Notes: generated by a model from the letters alone, not told the origin. Shown: positions 38,877-54,479, numbered from the stretch's first letter. The stretch is 64,000 bases of DNA from CAVVXX01 sp052389895 (GCA_052389895.1 JBQTHM010000018.1:1-64000), one strand, 5' to 3'. Made by a program: numbers and translations.

Positions 38877-40202
38877 ATGAACGGCTTGATTGAGCTGGCC
38901 GCGGTCGCACTGGTGGGATTCTTCACGACAGCATCGTCGCTTCTCGGCGCGGCAATAGGCCTTTACGTGGCGTTCCCGCGCCGCGCTCTTGCGGCGATCC
39001 TGGCGTTTGCCGCGGGCGCGCTAATCAGCGCGTTGGCGATCGAGCTGGCGTTCGCGGGCGCAGAGGAGCTCCGCCGTCAGGCATTCGGCGTGCAGTTTGC
39101 CTGGGCGTTCATCGGCGGGGGGTTCGCCATGGGGGCGACTGCCTATTATTGGATGACACTGTTTCTTGAAAGGAAGGGTGCGGCAGTCCGCCTTCCGACG
39201 CGTTTTCGCGAGTATGCAATCGGGCGCAAGCAGGAGGAATCGCGGGAGCTCATTTCACTCCTTTCCAAATGCGACCTGTTGCGCCACTTCCCGCCCGATC
39301 GCATCGAGGCTCTTCTGCCGCGCATTCGCCAGAAAACGCTCGCGCCCGGCGACATATTGTTCCGCGCTGGCGTTCCCGGCGATGCGCTGTATATTGTCGC
39401 GCGCGGCGCCGTCCAAGTTCTCGCGGCATCAACGCACGCTGACGGCTCGGCGCCGATCGCCACTCTCGGCCCCGGTCAAGTTTTCGGAGAGATGGCTCTT
39501 CTCACTGGCGGCCCACGCACGGCGACCATTCGTGCGAGCGAAGAAGCTAGACTGCTCGAAATCGGAAAAGCTGAGTTCGATGAACTGGTTAGCAGCGATC
39601 GGGAATTTGCCGGCGCAGTCCAAAAACTGAGTCACCAGCGGGCGATTACCAATTTGAGCGCGGGCAGCGCGGACCCCGGTTTGTGGGCGCGTATCGCGCG
39701 AAGCAGCGTGGAGCAAATGAGCCGATCCGAGGCGGACAATTTGCTGGCGCAAACGGGTCAGGGCGCAGGTCTTGTCATCGTGCTCAGCAATATCCTCGAC
39801 ACGCTTCCCGGCTGCCTTGTCATCGGCGCGAGGTTCAGCGGAATGGAAAGCCTTTCGCTGACCTTGATGCTGGGAATGTTCCTGGGCAACATTCCCGAAG
39901 CCGCCGCTAGCGGCGCGATGATGAAGAAGGCGAATTACAGCGCGCGTGCGATATTCGGTTTGTGGTCCATTGTCGTTGTCGCCGGAATCGCAGGGGCCGT
40001 CGCAGGCCATCAGTTCATCGGCAGCTCGGTATCGCTCATGGCAATTTTTGCGCAAGCTATCGCCGGCGGCGCCGTGCTGGCCTGCGTCGTCCATGCCATG
40101 ATTCCCGAGGCCATCCATGAAGGCGGCTCGGTCGTGGTACTGCCGACGGTCGGAGGCTTCCTTTTCGCGCTCTATCTCGCTCTCTCGGAGAGCTTTGCTT
40201 GA
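38877..40202 (+). CDS. ZIP-like membrane protein with inserted cyclic-nucleotide-binding domain
   Basis: A 441-residue protein. Three N-terminal hydrophobic segments (to about residue 95) are followed by a soluble insert. That insert has a cNMP-binding fold: DLLRHFPPDRIEALLPRIRQ, PGDILFRAGVPGDALYIVAR and FGEMALLTGGPRTATI, the phosphate-binding cassette (residues about 120-245). About five C-terminal hydrophobic segments follow, with GLVIVLSNILDTLPGCLVIG and GNIPEAAASGAMM, which resemble ZIP metal-transporter helices. It should therefore be an inner-membrane transporter or receptor gated by cAMP or cGMP. A class III cyclase is encoded 1.3 kb away. Confidence 0.85.
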   Translation: MNGLIELAAVALVGFFTTASSLLGAAIGLYVAFPRRALAAILAFAAGALISALAIELAFAGAEELRRQAFGVQFAWAFIGGGFAMGATAYYWMTLFLERKGAAVRLPTRFREYAIGRKQEESRELISLLSKCDLLRHFPPDRIEALLPRIRQKTLAPGDILFRAGVPGDALYIVARGAVQVLAASTHADGSAPIATLGPGQVFGEMALLTGGPRTATIRASEEARLLEIGKAEFDELVSSDREFAGAVQKLSHQRAITNLSAGSADPGLWARIARSSVEQMSRSEADNLLAQTGQGAGLVIVLSNILDTLPGCLVIGARFSGMESLSLTLMLGMFLGNIPEAAASGAMMKKANYSARAIFGLWSIVVVAGIAGAVAGHQFIGSSVSLMAIFAQAIAGGAVLACVVHAMIPEAIHEGGSVVVLPTVGGFLFALYLALSESFA

Positions 40203-40225
40203 TCCAGTGTGCGCGTTCGACTGTG

Positions 40226-40981
40226 TTATCGCTCGTTGCGTTCGTTCTTGGACGGTTCGAACGGTTTCAATTTCACGCGTGTCCGATGATCGTCGGCACC
40301 GGTGCGCCGGCCGCTCGTGTCGACGCCCCGGTAGTACAGCTTTTGCCACTTTTCGGCCTGGGCCTGGGAGTCTGGCTTGCTGAGGTCCTGGTTGAATCGG
40401 CTGCGGCTCGCGCTCCATGCTTCATGCGCTTTTTTCAGTTCCGGATTCTCCGACAGGAGGGCGAGGCGCGGCTCGACGTTTTCCAACTCGCCGCGCCGCA
40501 AGGGAAAAAGATGGGCATAGGGCTCGCCTTTTTCGAAGCGCACGACCGCCCGTGGCCGCGTGAAGATCCAGTTCATGGTGAAGCTGAACGGCGCCCAGTC
40601 GGTTTCCACAATGCCGGTAAGCGGGGCAATCGCATCTTTCGGCCGGTTCATGGGCCCCTGGACCATCAGGTCATAACCCGGCTCCGTGCGGAACAGGCAA
40701 GGCACGTGAAAAGTAAGCACGCCGGAGCCGAAATGGCTAAGCGCCGGGGCCGTGGTGCCGGGATCGGGATGCACGGAAATGGCATCGAGCGCCGGCGCAC
40801 CGTTCCAGATTGCGGTAAAGCCGGCTGGGCAAAGTATTTCCCATCCATGCGCGTTGGCGATGTTGAGCGGGAGACAGCGATAGGCAAAGCGGCTTCCAGT
40901 CGCATCCATCCAATCGCGTTCAACGGGCGCCGGCCGTATGTCGATCCGGTGACCGTCGACGACATGGGCGATAAGCTGCAT
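40226..40981 (-). CDS. DUF6065 family protein
   Basis: A 251-residue protein (start at the ATG at 40981; MQLIAHVVDGHRIDIRPAP). The middle WEILCPAGFTAIWNG and the HVPCLFRTEPGYDLMVQGP stretch match DUF6065, an uncharacterised family. No signal peptide. The C-terminal tail (EKWQKLYYRG then RTRVKLKPF) is duplicated as a decayed copy at 38453. Convergent with the ZIP-like gene, 24 bases from its stop. Function unknown. Confidence 0.8.
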   Translation of the reverse strand: MQLIAHVVDGHRIDIRPAPVERDWMDATGSRFAYRCLPLNIANAHGWEILCPAGFTAIWNGAPALDAISVHPDPGTTAPALSHFGSGVLTFHVPCLFRTEPGYDLMVQGPMNRPKDAIAPLTGIVETDWAPFSFTMNWIFTRPRAVVRFEKGEPYAHLFPLRRGELENVEPRLALLSENPELKKAHEAWSASRSRFNQDLSKPDSQAQAEKWQKLYYRGVDTSGRRTGADDHRTRVKLKPFEPSKNERNER

Positions 40982-41058
40982 CGCACACTCCCTGGCACTC
41001 GCGTGCACGCAAGTATCTATGATAATTTCACCCGGGGCGAATCCTGTGGGGGGGCGTG

Positions 41059-41451
41059 ATGAGCCATGAAGTGGCTCTGGCGTTGCTGGGTCTTCTGGTC
41101 TTTCAGTTCAAGCACTTTGTTGCCGACTTTGTGCTGCAGACCCGCTACCAGTTCAGCAACAAGGGTTTTTACGGTCATCCTGGCGGGCTTTTACACGCTG
41201 GAATTCACGCGGTGGGGTCGGTTCTGGCGCTGCTCGTGCTCACCCGTTCGCCTTCGCTGATTGGCATACTGATCGCAGTGGAATTTGTAATTCACTACCA
41301 TACCGATTGGCTCAAAGAGACAATCGACCGCCGCATGAAGTGGACGTATCAGAACACGGGGTATTGGATCGTATTTGGGGCGGACCAACTTGTGCACCAG
41401 CTGACTTATCTGGGGCTGATTGCTTTCCTGGCAAGCGGCCTTACCGTCTAG
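41059..41451 (+). CDS. DUF3307 family membrane protein
   Basis: A 130-residue protein with three or four hydrophobic segments. FQFKHFVADFVLQTRYQFSN and HYHTDWLKETID fit DUF3307, small integral membrane proteins of unknown role. ATG at 41059; a GTG one codon earlier is possible. It is convergent with the cyclase at 41492. Confidence 0.8.
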   Translation: MSHEVALALLGLLVFQFKHFVADFVLQTRYQFSNKGFYGHPGGLLHAGIHAVGSVLALLVLTRSPSLIGILIAVEFVIHYHTDWLKETIDRRMKWTYQNTGYWIVFGADQLVHQLTYLGLIAFLASGLTV

Positions 41452-41465
41452 CAGGGCTGCCGCGG

Positions 41466-41499
41466 CCCGCGCTGGTGCCGCGGGGCGCAGTCTATTTTT
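41466..41499 (+). terminator. Terminator after the DUF3307 gene
   Basis: CCCGCG (41466-41471) pairs with CGCGGG (41479-41484), with further imperfect G/C pairing, then a TATTTTT run (41493-41499). It overlaps the 3' end of the opposite-strand cyclase. Confidence 0.45.
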
Positions 41500-43483
41500 C
41501 TGTCATAACGATCTCAATGCCGCGGGCGCCGTTGCGAAGGCGCGTGAGATGCAGCTCGACGCAGGGGTCGTCCGGCGCTTCCTTTTTCAGTGTAGCAAAG
41601 AGATCCATGGCCTCGGGAGCGTTGCGTTCCAGCTTGTCGAATGCGTCGCAATAACGCGCAAGAAAACCATTTCCGCGCGCCGCAGCGTCAAGCGGTTCCC
41701 AAATGCGCACCGCCTCGGTTTTCCCTTTTAAGATCACCGAGGCAATCGGCCGGAACCGGATATTGCGGCATAGGTGGCGCGTTGCATCGCTCACGCTGAT
41801 GCGCGTGCCGAAATGTTTGTTCACGCCTTCGAGCCGCGAGGCGGTGTTCACGGCATCGCCTTCCGCCGTATAGGTAAAGCGGTTGCGGGAACCGAAATTA
41901 CCGATGACGGCGGGCCCCGTATGGACGCCGATGCGCGTCACGCCGAGGGGAATGCCACATGCATTCTCTTTCTTTCGGAAGTCTTCGCAGAACCTGTCTA
42001 CTTCGAGCGCGCAACGCACGGCCTGCTCGGCGTGGTCCTCAAGGTCCACCGGCGCGTTGAAAATCGCGAAGACGGCGTCGCCGATGTACTTGTCCACCAT
42101 GCCGTCCATCTTGAGTATGATTTCGGTGATGCCGTCGAGATAGGAATTCAGCAGCCGTGACAGCTCCTTGGATTCCAGAAGCTCCGACATGGTGGTGAAC
42201 CCGGCGATGTCGGTGAAGACGTAGGTCATCACGCGCCGCTCGCCCTGCAGCGACATTTTGGCGGGATCTTCAATGAGCCGCTCTACGACCTTTGGCGACA
42301 CATAGCGGGAGAACGCGCCCTGGATGAACGCACGTTGGCGGCGGGCTTCATGGCCGCTAAGCGCTTCCATCGCCCAGAGTGAGGAAGCCAGCGACAGCGT
42401 AGGGGCGATTAGCCCGAACATGACGCCCGTGTAGTGGAACAGGCCGATGCCGGCGCCCCACAGAACCAGAATGGCTGTCGCGCCCGCGGCAACGCGCGGG
42501 CCCAGAGGCAGGGTGATCATCCCTAGGCCTGCGCCGACCGCGCCTGCTGCGAGGGCAATGAGAAAGTCCAGCAGCCAATCCACGCGCGGCGCCTTCCGCG
42601 CCCCCAACAGTTGCGAAAGGGCGTGAGCCTGGATGACAACGCCCGGAAGCATGCCCTTGTTGCGGTCCTCATAAATCGTCGTGTACGGCGTGAGATGGCG
42701 GTCGACCAGCGTGATATCGCTGCCGATCAGGATGATTTTGCCTTCGAACATCTTCGGCGGCAGGACAGCCGCAAGATGCGCTGGATATTGCCGAAATGCG
42801 GGGACGTTGTCGTTCGGTCGACCGTGCCATGCGATCGCCAGTTGGACCTCCGGCGTTAGGACTCCGACTTTTGCGGCGAGCGCGCGCGGGAAGCTGGGGA
42901 TGTAACGGCCTTCTTTGCCGACAGCGCCGGGGAAGACCCACCGGACTTGGTCGAACTGGTCGGTGGCGAGCGTGACATAGGCGCGCAAAGCGGACGGCAC
43001 GAAATTGTTCAGATACGCGTGCTGCTCCGCGGTTACTATCTCCGGGGAATCTGTGTATGCGACAACCAATGGCACGCGAAGATCGTGTAGCGTCCGTCTG
43101 AGCAGCGTGTCTTTTTCAGTCTCCGTCGGCTGGTCGAAGAGGTAGTCGACGCCAATGGCGCGAGGTCTTGCAGATTCCAAATGCCTGAGCAGTTTCGCGA
43201 GAAACGCACGGTCCAGTGGCGAGCGGTAGGGGAATTGCGCCAGCGTATCTTCGTTAATCGAAACGATGACAATGTCTTCGTCCTGCGGCTCAGGCGGGGT
43301 TAGCGCGGCGACCTGATAATCGGAAATGAATCGGTCGGCACTGGTCAGTACGGCAACGTTATCCACCGCGGCAATTGCGACTGCGGCGAAAAATGCCGCC
43401 ACTGCCACCGGAATGGCGATGGCCGAAAATGCGCGCCGGTTCTGTAGAAGCCTGGTGAGCCGGTCGATGAGGCGGGCGATCAT
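41492..43483 (-). CDS. CHASE2-domain adenylate/guanylate cyclase
   Basis: A 663-residue membrane signalling protein. An N-terminal transmembrane helix (about 20-40) leads to a periplasmic CHASE2 sensor (about 45-300; ISDYQVAALTPPEP, IGVDYLFDQPTE, PPKMFEGKIILIGSDIT), then three transmembrane helices (about 305-370). The C-terminal class III cyclase (about 410-600) has metal-binding Asp residues in YVFTDIAGFT and GDAVFAIFNAP, and GNFGSRNRFTYTAEGDAVNTASR around the transition-state region. Converts ATP (or GTP) to the cyclic nucleotide. It is the last gene of the five-gene TPS-CHAT operon; its ATG overlaps the previous stop. Confidence 0.93.
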   Translation of the reverse strand: MIARLIDRLTRLLQNRRAFSAIAIPVAVAAFFAAVAIAAVDNVAVLTSADRFISDYQVAALTPPEPQDEDIVIVSINEDTLAQFPYRSPLDRAFLAKLLRHLESARPRAIGVDYLFDQPTETEKDTLLRRTLHDLRVPLVVAYTDSPEIVTAEQHAYLNNFVPSALRAYVTLATDQFDQVRWVFPGAVGKEGRYIPSFPRALAAKVGVLTPEVQLAIAWHGRPNDNVPAFRQYPAHLAAVLPPKMFEGKIILIGSDITLVDRHLTPYTTIYEDRNKGMLPGVVIQAHALSQLLGARKAPRVDWLLDFLIALAAGAVGAGLGMITLPLGPRVAAGATAILVLWGAGIGLFHYTGVMFGLIAPTLSLASSLWAMEALSGHEARRQRAFIQGAFSRYVSPKVVERLIEDPAKMSLQGERRVMTYVFTDIAGFTTMSELLESKELSRLLNSYLDGITEIILKMDGMVDKYIGDAVFAIFNAPVDLEDHAEQAVRCALEVDRFCEDFRKKENACGIPLGVTRIGVHTGPAVIGNFGSRNRFTYTAEGDAVNTASRLEGVNKHFGTRISVSDATRHLCRNIRFRPIASVILKGKTEAVRIWEPLDAAARGNGFLARYCDAFDKLERNAPEAMDLFATLKKEAPDDPCVELHLTRLRNGARGIEIVMTEK

Positions 43484-44196
43484 TTCCGCGTGCGAAGCAA
43501 CGCCTCCGCCTGCGTCTCACAGCCCTTTTCGGCCATCCATGCCGCGCGCATCGAGTCGTTGGTCAGCACGGCGGGAACGGATTTCACCGTCATAGCGATT
43601 TCGTCCTTACCGTTCAGGGACACGAAATAGGTCGCGCCGCCATGCACGGGCACGTCGGTGAGCGAGACCATCAGTCTCTCCTTGCCGGCTGGCCAACGCA
43701 CTTTAGCCTTCCAGCTGCGGTCGCTTGGCATGACGGTAAGTTCGGCTTGGGCTGCTGCAGTTTCGCGCCAGAAGACCGGCGGCTGGCCGTCCAGCAGGCA
43801 GGCATTGCCTGTGCGCGTCGCGTCGAGCAGCCAAGGAGCGGGCAGTTTTGCCGGCGCAATGCCGCGCGTCGTGCCCACCTCTCCAAGGCGCGCCTGGCGC
43901 TGCGTGACCAGCGCGGCCAGTTTTGTTTGCAGGCTGGTGCCCTGATCGGGATCGGAGGCCGGCGCCCGATTATACGGCCCGTGCAGCTCAAGCGTGGCGC
44001 CGTTTGGCGCTATCAGTGTCACATGCTGGCCTTCCTTGAGCACCAATGCCTTTGTGCCGTCGAGCACGGCGCCGGGCTTGAAACCGATGCCACGCGCTTC
44101 GGCCACAATCATTTCCAGGGCCGAGGCGGGCCCAGCAAAGGCGGAGGCCATGAGCGCGGCACCAATAATGGAAACTGCTAAGCTTCTTGTTTTCAT
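43480..44196 (-). CDS. Exported FecR-like protein of unknown function
   Basis: A 238-residue protein with a signal peptide (cleavage near ASALEM, residue 24). The first 60 mature residues (VLKEGQHVTLIAPNGATLELHGPYN) recall the FecR-type beta fold that carries 'x-G-x-x-V-x-L-x-x-G-x-x-L' patterns; the match is weak. Two cysteines (ACLLDG, GCETQ) could form a disulfide. It overlaps both neighbours by four bases (ATG inside the CHAT stop; stop inside the cyclase start), so it must be produced with them. It could relay a periplasmic signal to the CHASE2 sensor. Confidence 0.8.
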   Translation of the reverse strand: MKTRSLAVSIIGAALMASAFAGPASALEMIVAEARGIGFKPGAVLDGTKALVLKEGQHVTLIAPNGATLELHGPYNRAPASDPDQGTSLQTKLAALVTQRQARLGEVGTTRGIAPAKLPAPWLLDATRTGNACLLDGQPPVFWRETAAAQAELTVMPSDRSWKAKVRWPAGKERLMVSLTDVPVHGGATYFVSLNGKDEIAMTVKSVPAVLTNDSMRAAWMAEKGCETQAEALLRTRK

Positions 44197-47191
44197 GAGC
44201 GCCCTCCTTTGAGAGCTTCTTGCGCGGATTGTGGAGCGCCGCCACCACCGTCTCCAATGACGGTAAAGGCGGCCCAGTGGAAAGGATGCGCCGTGCGCGC
44301 ATCGGAAATCAACGAAAGCTGCGACTGGCGCAGAGCCTCGGAAAGCCCGCGCCCGCGGTCGCGGCCGTAACGGTCGAACATGCCGGTCATAAGCCGGTTG
44401 GTGGAAAGGGTGGGGACTTCCCAGTGGCTCGCCAGCACGGAGCGGGCGCCCGCATTGAAGAAGGACTCTGATAACCCTTCCAGAGCGCCGCCGCCGAAGC
44501 TGCTCCCGCCCGAAGCTGCCGTGTTGCACGCGGAAAGCACGACAAGATCGGCATTCAGCTTCAAGGAGGCGATTTCGCCCGCCTCCAGGAGGCCGTCCGC
44601 GCTCGTTGAGCCCGCCGTCCGGCTAGGCGGTGAAAGCACCAGGCCGGGCTCGGACTGGCAGCGCAATTCGCCGGGAAGCAATCCGTGGGTCGCGAAGTAG
44701 AGCACCGCATACTGATCGAGTTGCTGCGCGCGCAGATTTGCTTCGGTCGCTTCCGCGCCGAGCAACACTGTTCCGCCGCCGAGTTGCGATGATACCGAGC
44801 GCACTTCGCGGGCGGTATCGCGCAGGGGTGGAAGCGCACGCAACACATCGGCGGACATCGGTCCACTTTCGCGGCACGCGCCGGCCAGCGCGTTCAGCGG
44901 ATCGCCCTTGGCAGTGCGCGCGCCCGTAAACGCCGGATTGCCGAGGCCAAGGAACGGACGCGGCGCACGCGCCTCGGTTAATCGTGCATCGCGCAACGAC
45001 ACGAAAGCGCGCGGGCTTGGCACCTGGCTCAGCGCCATGCGGCGCACAAGCCATGCCGCATCCGAATAGGACGGCGAACCGCCGTCGCTCACCAGCAAGA
45101 CCATGGGCAGGCTGGCGAGATCCCCAGTCGAGGCCACGATCAAATGCTGCACGCCCGCGAGTTCCGGTTCGAGTGGGCCGACCAATTGGCGGTAAAGCGA
45201 GGCAGAGGATTTGAGACTGAAATCGGAAAGGCTGCCGAGCCTCGGCGTGAAAGCGCGTCGGAGCGCAGCAACGTCCTCGGCCAGTTTCGCGGCGGTCACG
45301 TCGAGCTTATAGGTCTTTAACTCGTCCCGGGTGGCAAGCAGCGCGTACCCGCCCTTGTAGCCAATGACATAGGCGATGAACGCCTCGTCCCGCCGCAATT
45401 GTGTTTGCAGCGTTGAAAGCTCGGCGGGGCCCGGTTCGGCAAGGCGCGCGTAATCGGGATAGGCCTGGAGCACGCGAGCCTGCATGGCGTCCGCGCGCGC
45501 ACTCGCCGCTTTCAGATCTTCCGAACGCTTGCGTTCGCGCCCGGCATCGCGCTCGTCTTGCGGCTTGGCGAACTGTGCCGCAAGTTCGATGCGCGCGAGG
45601 TCGCGCGCGCGCGCGGCGTCTTGCGCCTCGCGGATCAAAGCGGCCAGCTGCGGATCGTCGGCGGCCTGCCGGGCGGCGGCGCGCGCGATCGTCTGGTCCG
45701 CAACATCCGAATTGGCGAGCTGGATCGCTCGAAACGCCTCCGCGTCCAATGTCGCGCGCTTTGCCGGATCGTTCTTTGCCAAGCCTTCGGCAGCGGCGAT
45801 GAACGGTACAATCTGGTCTGGAACAACTTGCGAGCGTGCGATGCGGTCCTTGGACAGGACGGTAAACGCTTCGCGGTAGGCGGTGACTGAGGCATCCCAC
45901 AAACGCTGGCCGGAATAGAAGCGCCCAAGCTTTATTGCCGCCAGTGCGGTCGGCGCCGTATCGCCAAATAGCTTGCGATCAAGCTCGAGTGCATCCTTGA
46001 AACTGCGCTCCGCGCTTACCACGCGTCCTTCGCGTTCGTTGATTTCGCCCATCAGCTGCAAGATTTCCGGTCGCCACCACAGCGGCAGACCGGGTTCCTG
46101 GCTGACGATCCAGAGCGCTTCTTCCGCGGCCGCGCGCGCACCAGCCGTATCGTCGAGGCGCAGGGCCATGCCCGCTTCAATGCGAAGAGAATGCGCGAGC
46201 TCGCCGCGACTCACGCCGGCGGCCGCCGCGCCCGGGTCGGCGGACTCTTCGCCACCCTGGGCGGCAATTTCGGCGCGACGTTGCAGCGTCGCCTGGCGTG
46301 CGAAGTTGAGCGCGTCCGCAAAGCGACGCTGGTTGGCGGCTTCGAGTGCCCGATACGAGGCGAGCCTCGCCCGGGCAGGAGCGCTGGCGGATCCTTCAAT
46401 GAGCGGCGTGGCACGATTGAAGAGCTCGGATGCCTCCTGAAAGCGCCCCTGATTGCTCACCTGCAGCGCGAGTTCGGCGAGTGTTTCGCCCACGATCACC
46501 GATCTGTCGCCGAACAGACGCAGTTCGATTTCCAGCGCCTGCCGGTAGGCGGTTTCCGCACCGGCGAAATTGTTCGCGCCGCCGTACAGCCGGCCAAGCT
46601 CGACGAAATGCGTGTAACTTGTGAAATCGGCGCCGCCGGACCGGATTACGTCGCGCGGAAGCTTTGCCTCCAGCATGCGTACGCCCGCCTCCGTATCCGC
46701 TCGGCTCGCGGTGCGGCCCATAGCATTGGCGACCGCCGCGTGCAGAACCGGGAGCAGGGAGGGAATGCCCTCCGCCTTATACAGCGTGCGGTCACTCGCT
46801 GCGGTGACGACGATGCGCGGCCAGCTGTTCGCGTTCAACGTGCAGATGAGAAACGCAGTATCGCCGACCCATTGTGCGGGGTCGCAGGTAACCTGCTCGT
46901 TCGCGGTGAGCCCGCCGGGCATTGCCTTCACATTGCGGATAATCGCTTCGCGGCGTGCCGTGGCATCAGCCGGGAGCGGCTGGCCCAGGGTTGCCACGCG
47001 CAAACGCCCGACAATCTCGTCCGACTTGCCGCACTTTATGTCTTGCGGCGTGCCCGGGACCGCGGGGCCAGTCGCGTGGCAAGCCTCCCTCGCAAGGTTT
47101 TCGCCCGCGGCTTTTTGAACGGGTGCAGGCGCGGCAAACGCCCCGCCAACGGATGCGATCACTGCGATACCTGCCAGGGTGACCGCATGCT

Positions 47192-47195
<4 letters not shown>
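44193..47195 (-). CDS. Exported TPR-CHAT caspase-like protease
   Basis: A 1000-residue protein with a signal peptide (MKHAVTLAGIAVIASVGGAF, cleavage near residue 22), so it is predicted to be periplasmic or outside. Roughly residues 180-480 are TPR-like (AETAYRQALEIELRLFGD, AERSFKDALELDRKLFGD), followed by a helical segment. The CHAT domain occupies about 640-985. The catalytic dyad is His837 (LYFATHGLLPGE) and Cys890 (VVLSACNTAASGG). CHAT proteins are caspase/separase-clan peptidases with preference for Arg/Lys or other residues set by the domain. Export of such a protease next to a TpsA fibre makes the fibre a candidate substrate. Start overlaps the TpsA stop. Confidence 0.92.
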
Positions 47196-52408
<5,213 letters not shown>

Positions 52409-52414
52409 CCCCGG

Positions 52415-54115
52415 TTAGAACCTGACGGCCGCATTGAACAAAAGCTTCGTTGTGCGCTCGCCGCTGTCACTGCCCGGCACGGCTTCCAGCGTGCGGGCGA
52501 CTTCCACGCCAGCGGCGACGTCATAGGGAAACCAAAAGCGAATCCCCCCTCCCGTCGAAACGATGGAAAAATCCAGAGCGCTCGGCACATCAATGTTCCA
52601 AACCTTTGCCGCGTCGAAGAAGACGTAGGGCTGGACGGCTTCCACCGACCATTGCGGCAGGCGCGCACTGTAGCGCAGCTCGGCCGTGCCGCCGAGGCCG
52701 TGATCGCCGGTTATGGCGCCGGGCTCGTAGCCTCTTCCGATCTGGTTACCGCCGAATGTGATCTGCTCGCCCGCGATCAGCGGATCGAATGAGTATTGGC
52801 CCTGCGCCCCCAGAAACAGGCTAAAAGGCCCCGCCAGGACGCGCGTGAAGCGCAGGGCGCCGGTAGCTTTGGTGAAGTCCGTATCCGCCCTGGAACGGGA
52901 CAAGAGCGGCGACCCGCTGTCGGTTGCGCCAAGGATCGGCAGGCCTTTCGCCACGTCGAAGCTCAAGACGAGATTTCCGCCCAACACGTCGTTGCTGGTG
53001 TAGCTCCCGCCGATGTCGAGGACGCGCCATTCGTCGTGGCTGAAGGGAAAGTCCAGAATCTCGATGCGTGCGTCCTGGACCGTGAAGCCCGCGTCGATGA
53101 TGAGCGAATTCGCGCGCGTGCGCATAAGCGGGAAGCTCACGCGCGGACCTGCGGCCCATGAGTCGGTAATCGTGTTAAACAGCGAGAGGAACGACCCCGG
53201 TTCGCCATGCGTAACCGTACCGAAAAGCGTGACGATCATTCCTTCATTGCCGACGGGATGGCGGTAACGCAGCTGCCCGATCATCCGTTCTTCCACGTCC
53301 GTCGTGGTCGCGAAGATGCCGGAAAGCTGCCCGCCGTCATCGAACAATCCGTTGAAGGCAAAATCGCCCGTGAACGTCCAACGGCCCGTGAAGCGCGAGC
53401 CCCTGTTATCTACGGTTAGCCCGCCCGTGAGGATGGGCTGTTCTACCGCCACGGCGAGATCGGAAGCGCCAGGCGTATCGGGCGACGGGCGCAGTATTCC
53501 GGTCGCGGAAACCCCCGGCAGGTCGTTCGCCATCAAGAGACCGCGTTCGAGCGGAAGCAGCGTCAGAGGTCTCATCGAAAGAGCGGGTTCGAGATAGTTC
53601 CTGATCCGCTTTTGCGTCCCGCTGTCGCCGCCCTGAACGGAAATGCTGGCGACAAAACCTTCGACGACGTTGATCGTGAAAATACCGTCGTCGACACGCT
53701 GCGGCGGCACATAGGCGCGGGTGAGGGGATATCCGGCGCGGCGATATTCCGCCTCGATCGCGTCGGCGACGTCCAGAATGTCAGATAGGCTGGCGGTCGT
53801 TCCAATCAGATGCTGATACAGCGGGCGGAAGCTCTCTGGCGGTATGGTCTTGGCGCCGACAACGCGAATATCGGCGACGTGAAAACGGATTTCGTCGACG
53901 GCGCGCGGTACAGCCGAACGATGTGGGCTTTCGATCCGGAAATCCACGTCCGGTTGCGGGCGAACCTCAGGTCCCGGCCGATCGCGCCCAGGCTCGACAG
54001 CTCCCGGCAATGGCAGGGGCTGTGCCCATGCGGCCCCGCAAATCAAAAGTGCGGCAAGAAAGGGCAAGACCCGCTGCGGCACCCGCCGCGGCCGCCACAC
54101 GCGATCTTGTCTCAC
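52415..54115 (-). CDS. TpsB outer-membrane transporter (ShlB/FhaC family)
   Basis: A 566-residue two-partner secretion transporter. Signal peptide (LPFLAALLICGAAWAQ), then two POTRA-type domains (about 70-230; FHVADIRVVGAKTIPPESF, FTINVVEGFVASISVQGG), then the barrel, ending in ...ERTTKLLFNAAVRF with a terminal Phe. It should recognise the TPS domain of the 47192 protein and secrete it. Start is a GTG at 54115; no ATG fits. It is the first gene of the operon. Confidence 0.93.
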   Translation of the reverse strand: MRQDRVWRPRRVPQRVLPFLAALLICGAAWAQPLPLPGAVEPGRDRPGPEVRPQPDVDFRIESPHRSAVPRAVDEIRFHVADIRVVGAKTIPPESFRPLYQHLIGTTASLSDILDVADAIEAEYRRAGYPLTRAYVPPQRVDDGIFTINVVEGFVASISVQGGDSGTQKRIRNYLEPALSMRPLTLLPLERGLLMANDLPGVSATGILRPSPDTPGASDLAVAVEQPILTGGLTVDNRGSRFTGRWTFTGDFAFNGLFDDGGQLSGIFATTTDVEERMIGQLRYRHPVGNEGMIVTLFGTVTHGEPGSFLSLFNTITDSWAAGPRVSFPLMRTRANSLIIDAGFTVQDARIEILDFPFSHDEWRVLDIGGSYTSNDVLGGNLVLSFDVAKGLPILGATDSGSPLLSRSRADTDFTKATGALRFTRVLAGPFSLFLGAQGQYSFDPLIAGEQITFGGNQIGRGYEPGAITGDHGLGGTAELRYSARLPQWSVEAVQPYVFFDAAKVWNIDVPSALDFSIVSTGGGIRFWFPYDVAAGVEVARTLEAVPGSDSGERTTKLLFNAAVRF

Positions 54116-54479
54116 GGCGAGCTACGCCCTTTCCCCCTGCCGCCGGGCGGGCATCCCGGTCCGGCGAGCCAAAGTCGCGAAAACACCCCTGTATCGTGGA
54201 ATTTCTAACAAGATTCAGGCACCAGGGACAATTCGGCTCCTGTGGCCAGTTTCCGGCTTTTCTAGCCTGTTTCAGGCGGTTGCCGGCCGGGGATCGAACC
54301 AAATCATGGGATTGTGGTAATTGCGTCGCAAAACGTCCCTGGCGGGGGTGTCGCGCCCGTGCCGCGCGACAAAAGAATATTGGCCGCACTCAAGCGAAAC
54401 GATGTCTTGCACAGTTCTAGCGGGTCCGGCCGGCCTTTGTCGCCCCGAGGCCCCGCAGATCACCGGGCGCGCAACGCTG
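54116..54479. other. Regulatory gap upstream of the TPS operon
   Basis: 364 bases without an open frame of coding character. It should contain the TPS-CHAT-CHASE2 operon promoter (see 54202) and the 3' region of the opposite-side redoxin. A GGTTCGATCCC-like stretch near 54290 is not a tRNA arm. Confidence 0.5.
54202..54231 (-). promoter_or_regulatory. Candidate promoter of the TPS operon
   Basis: TTGTCC (54231-54226) and TAGAAA (54207-54202) are 18 bases apart on the minus strand, about 87 bases upstream of the tpsB start. Both boxes are imperfect. Confidence 0.3.

Noticed and set aside
54270..54330. A GGTTCGATCCCC-like stretch resembling a tRNA T-arm on the minus strand
   Set aside because: The flanking bases do not pair as a T-stem and there is no anticodon or D-arm upstream.
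54230..54420. Short open frames in the gap between TpsB and the redoxin
   Set aside because: They lack ribosome sites and family resemblance; the gap is better read as regulatory.
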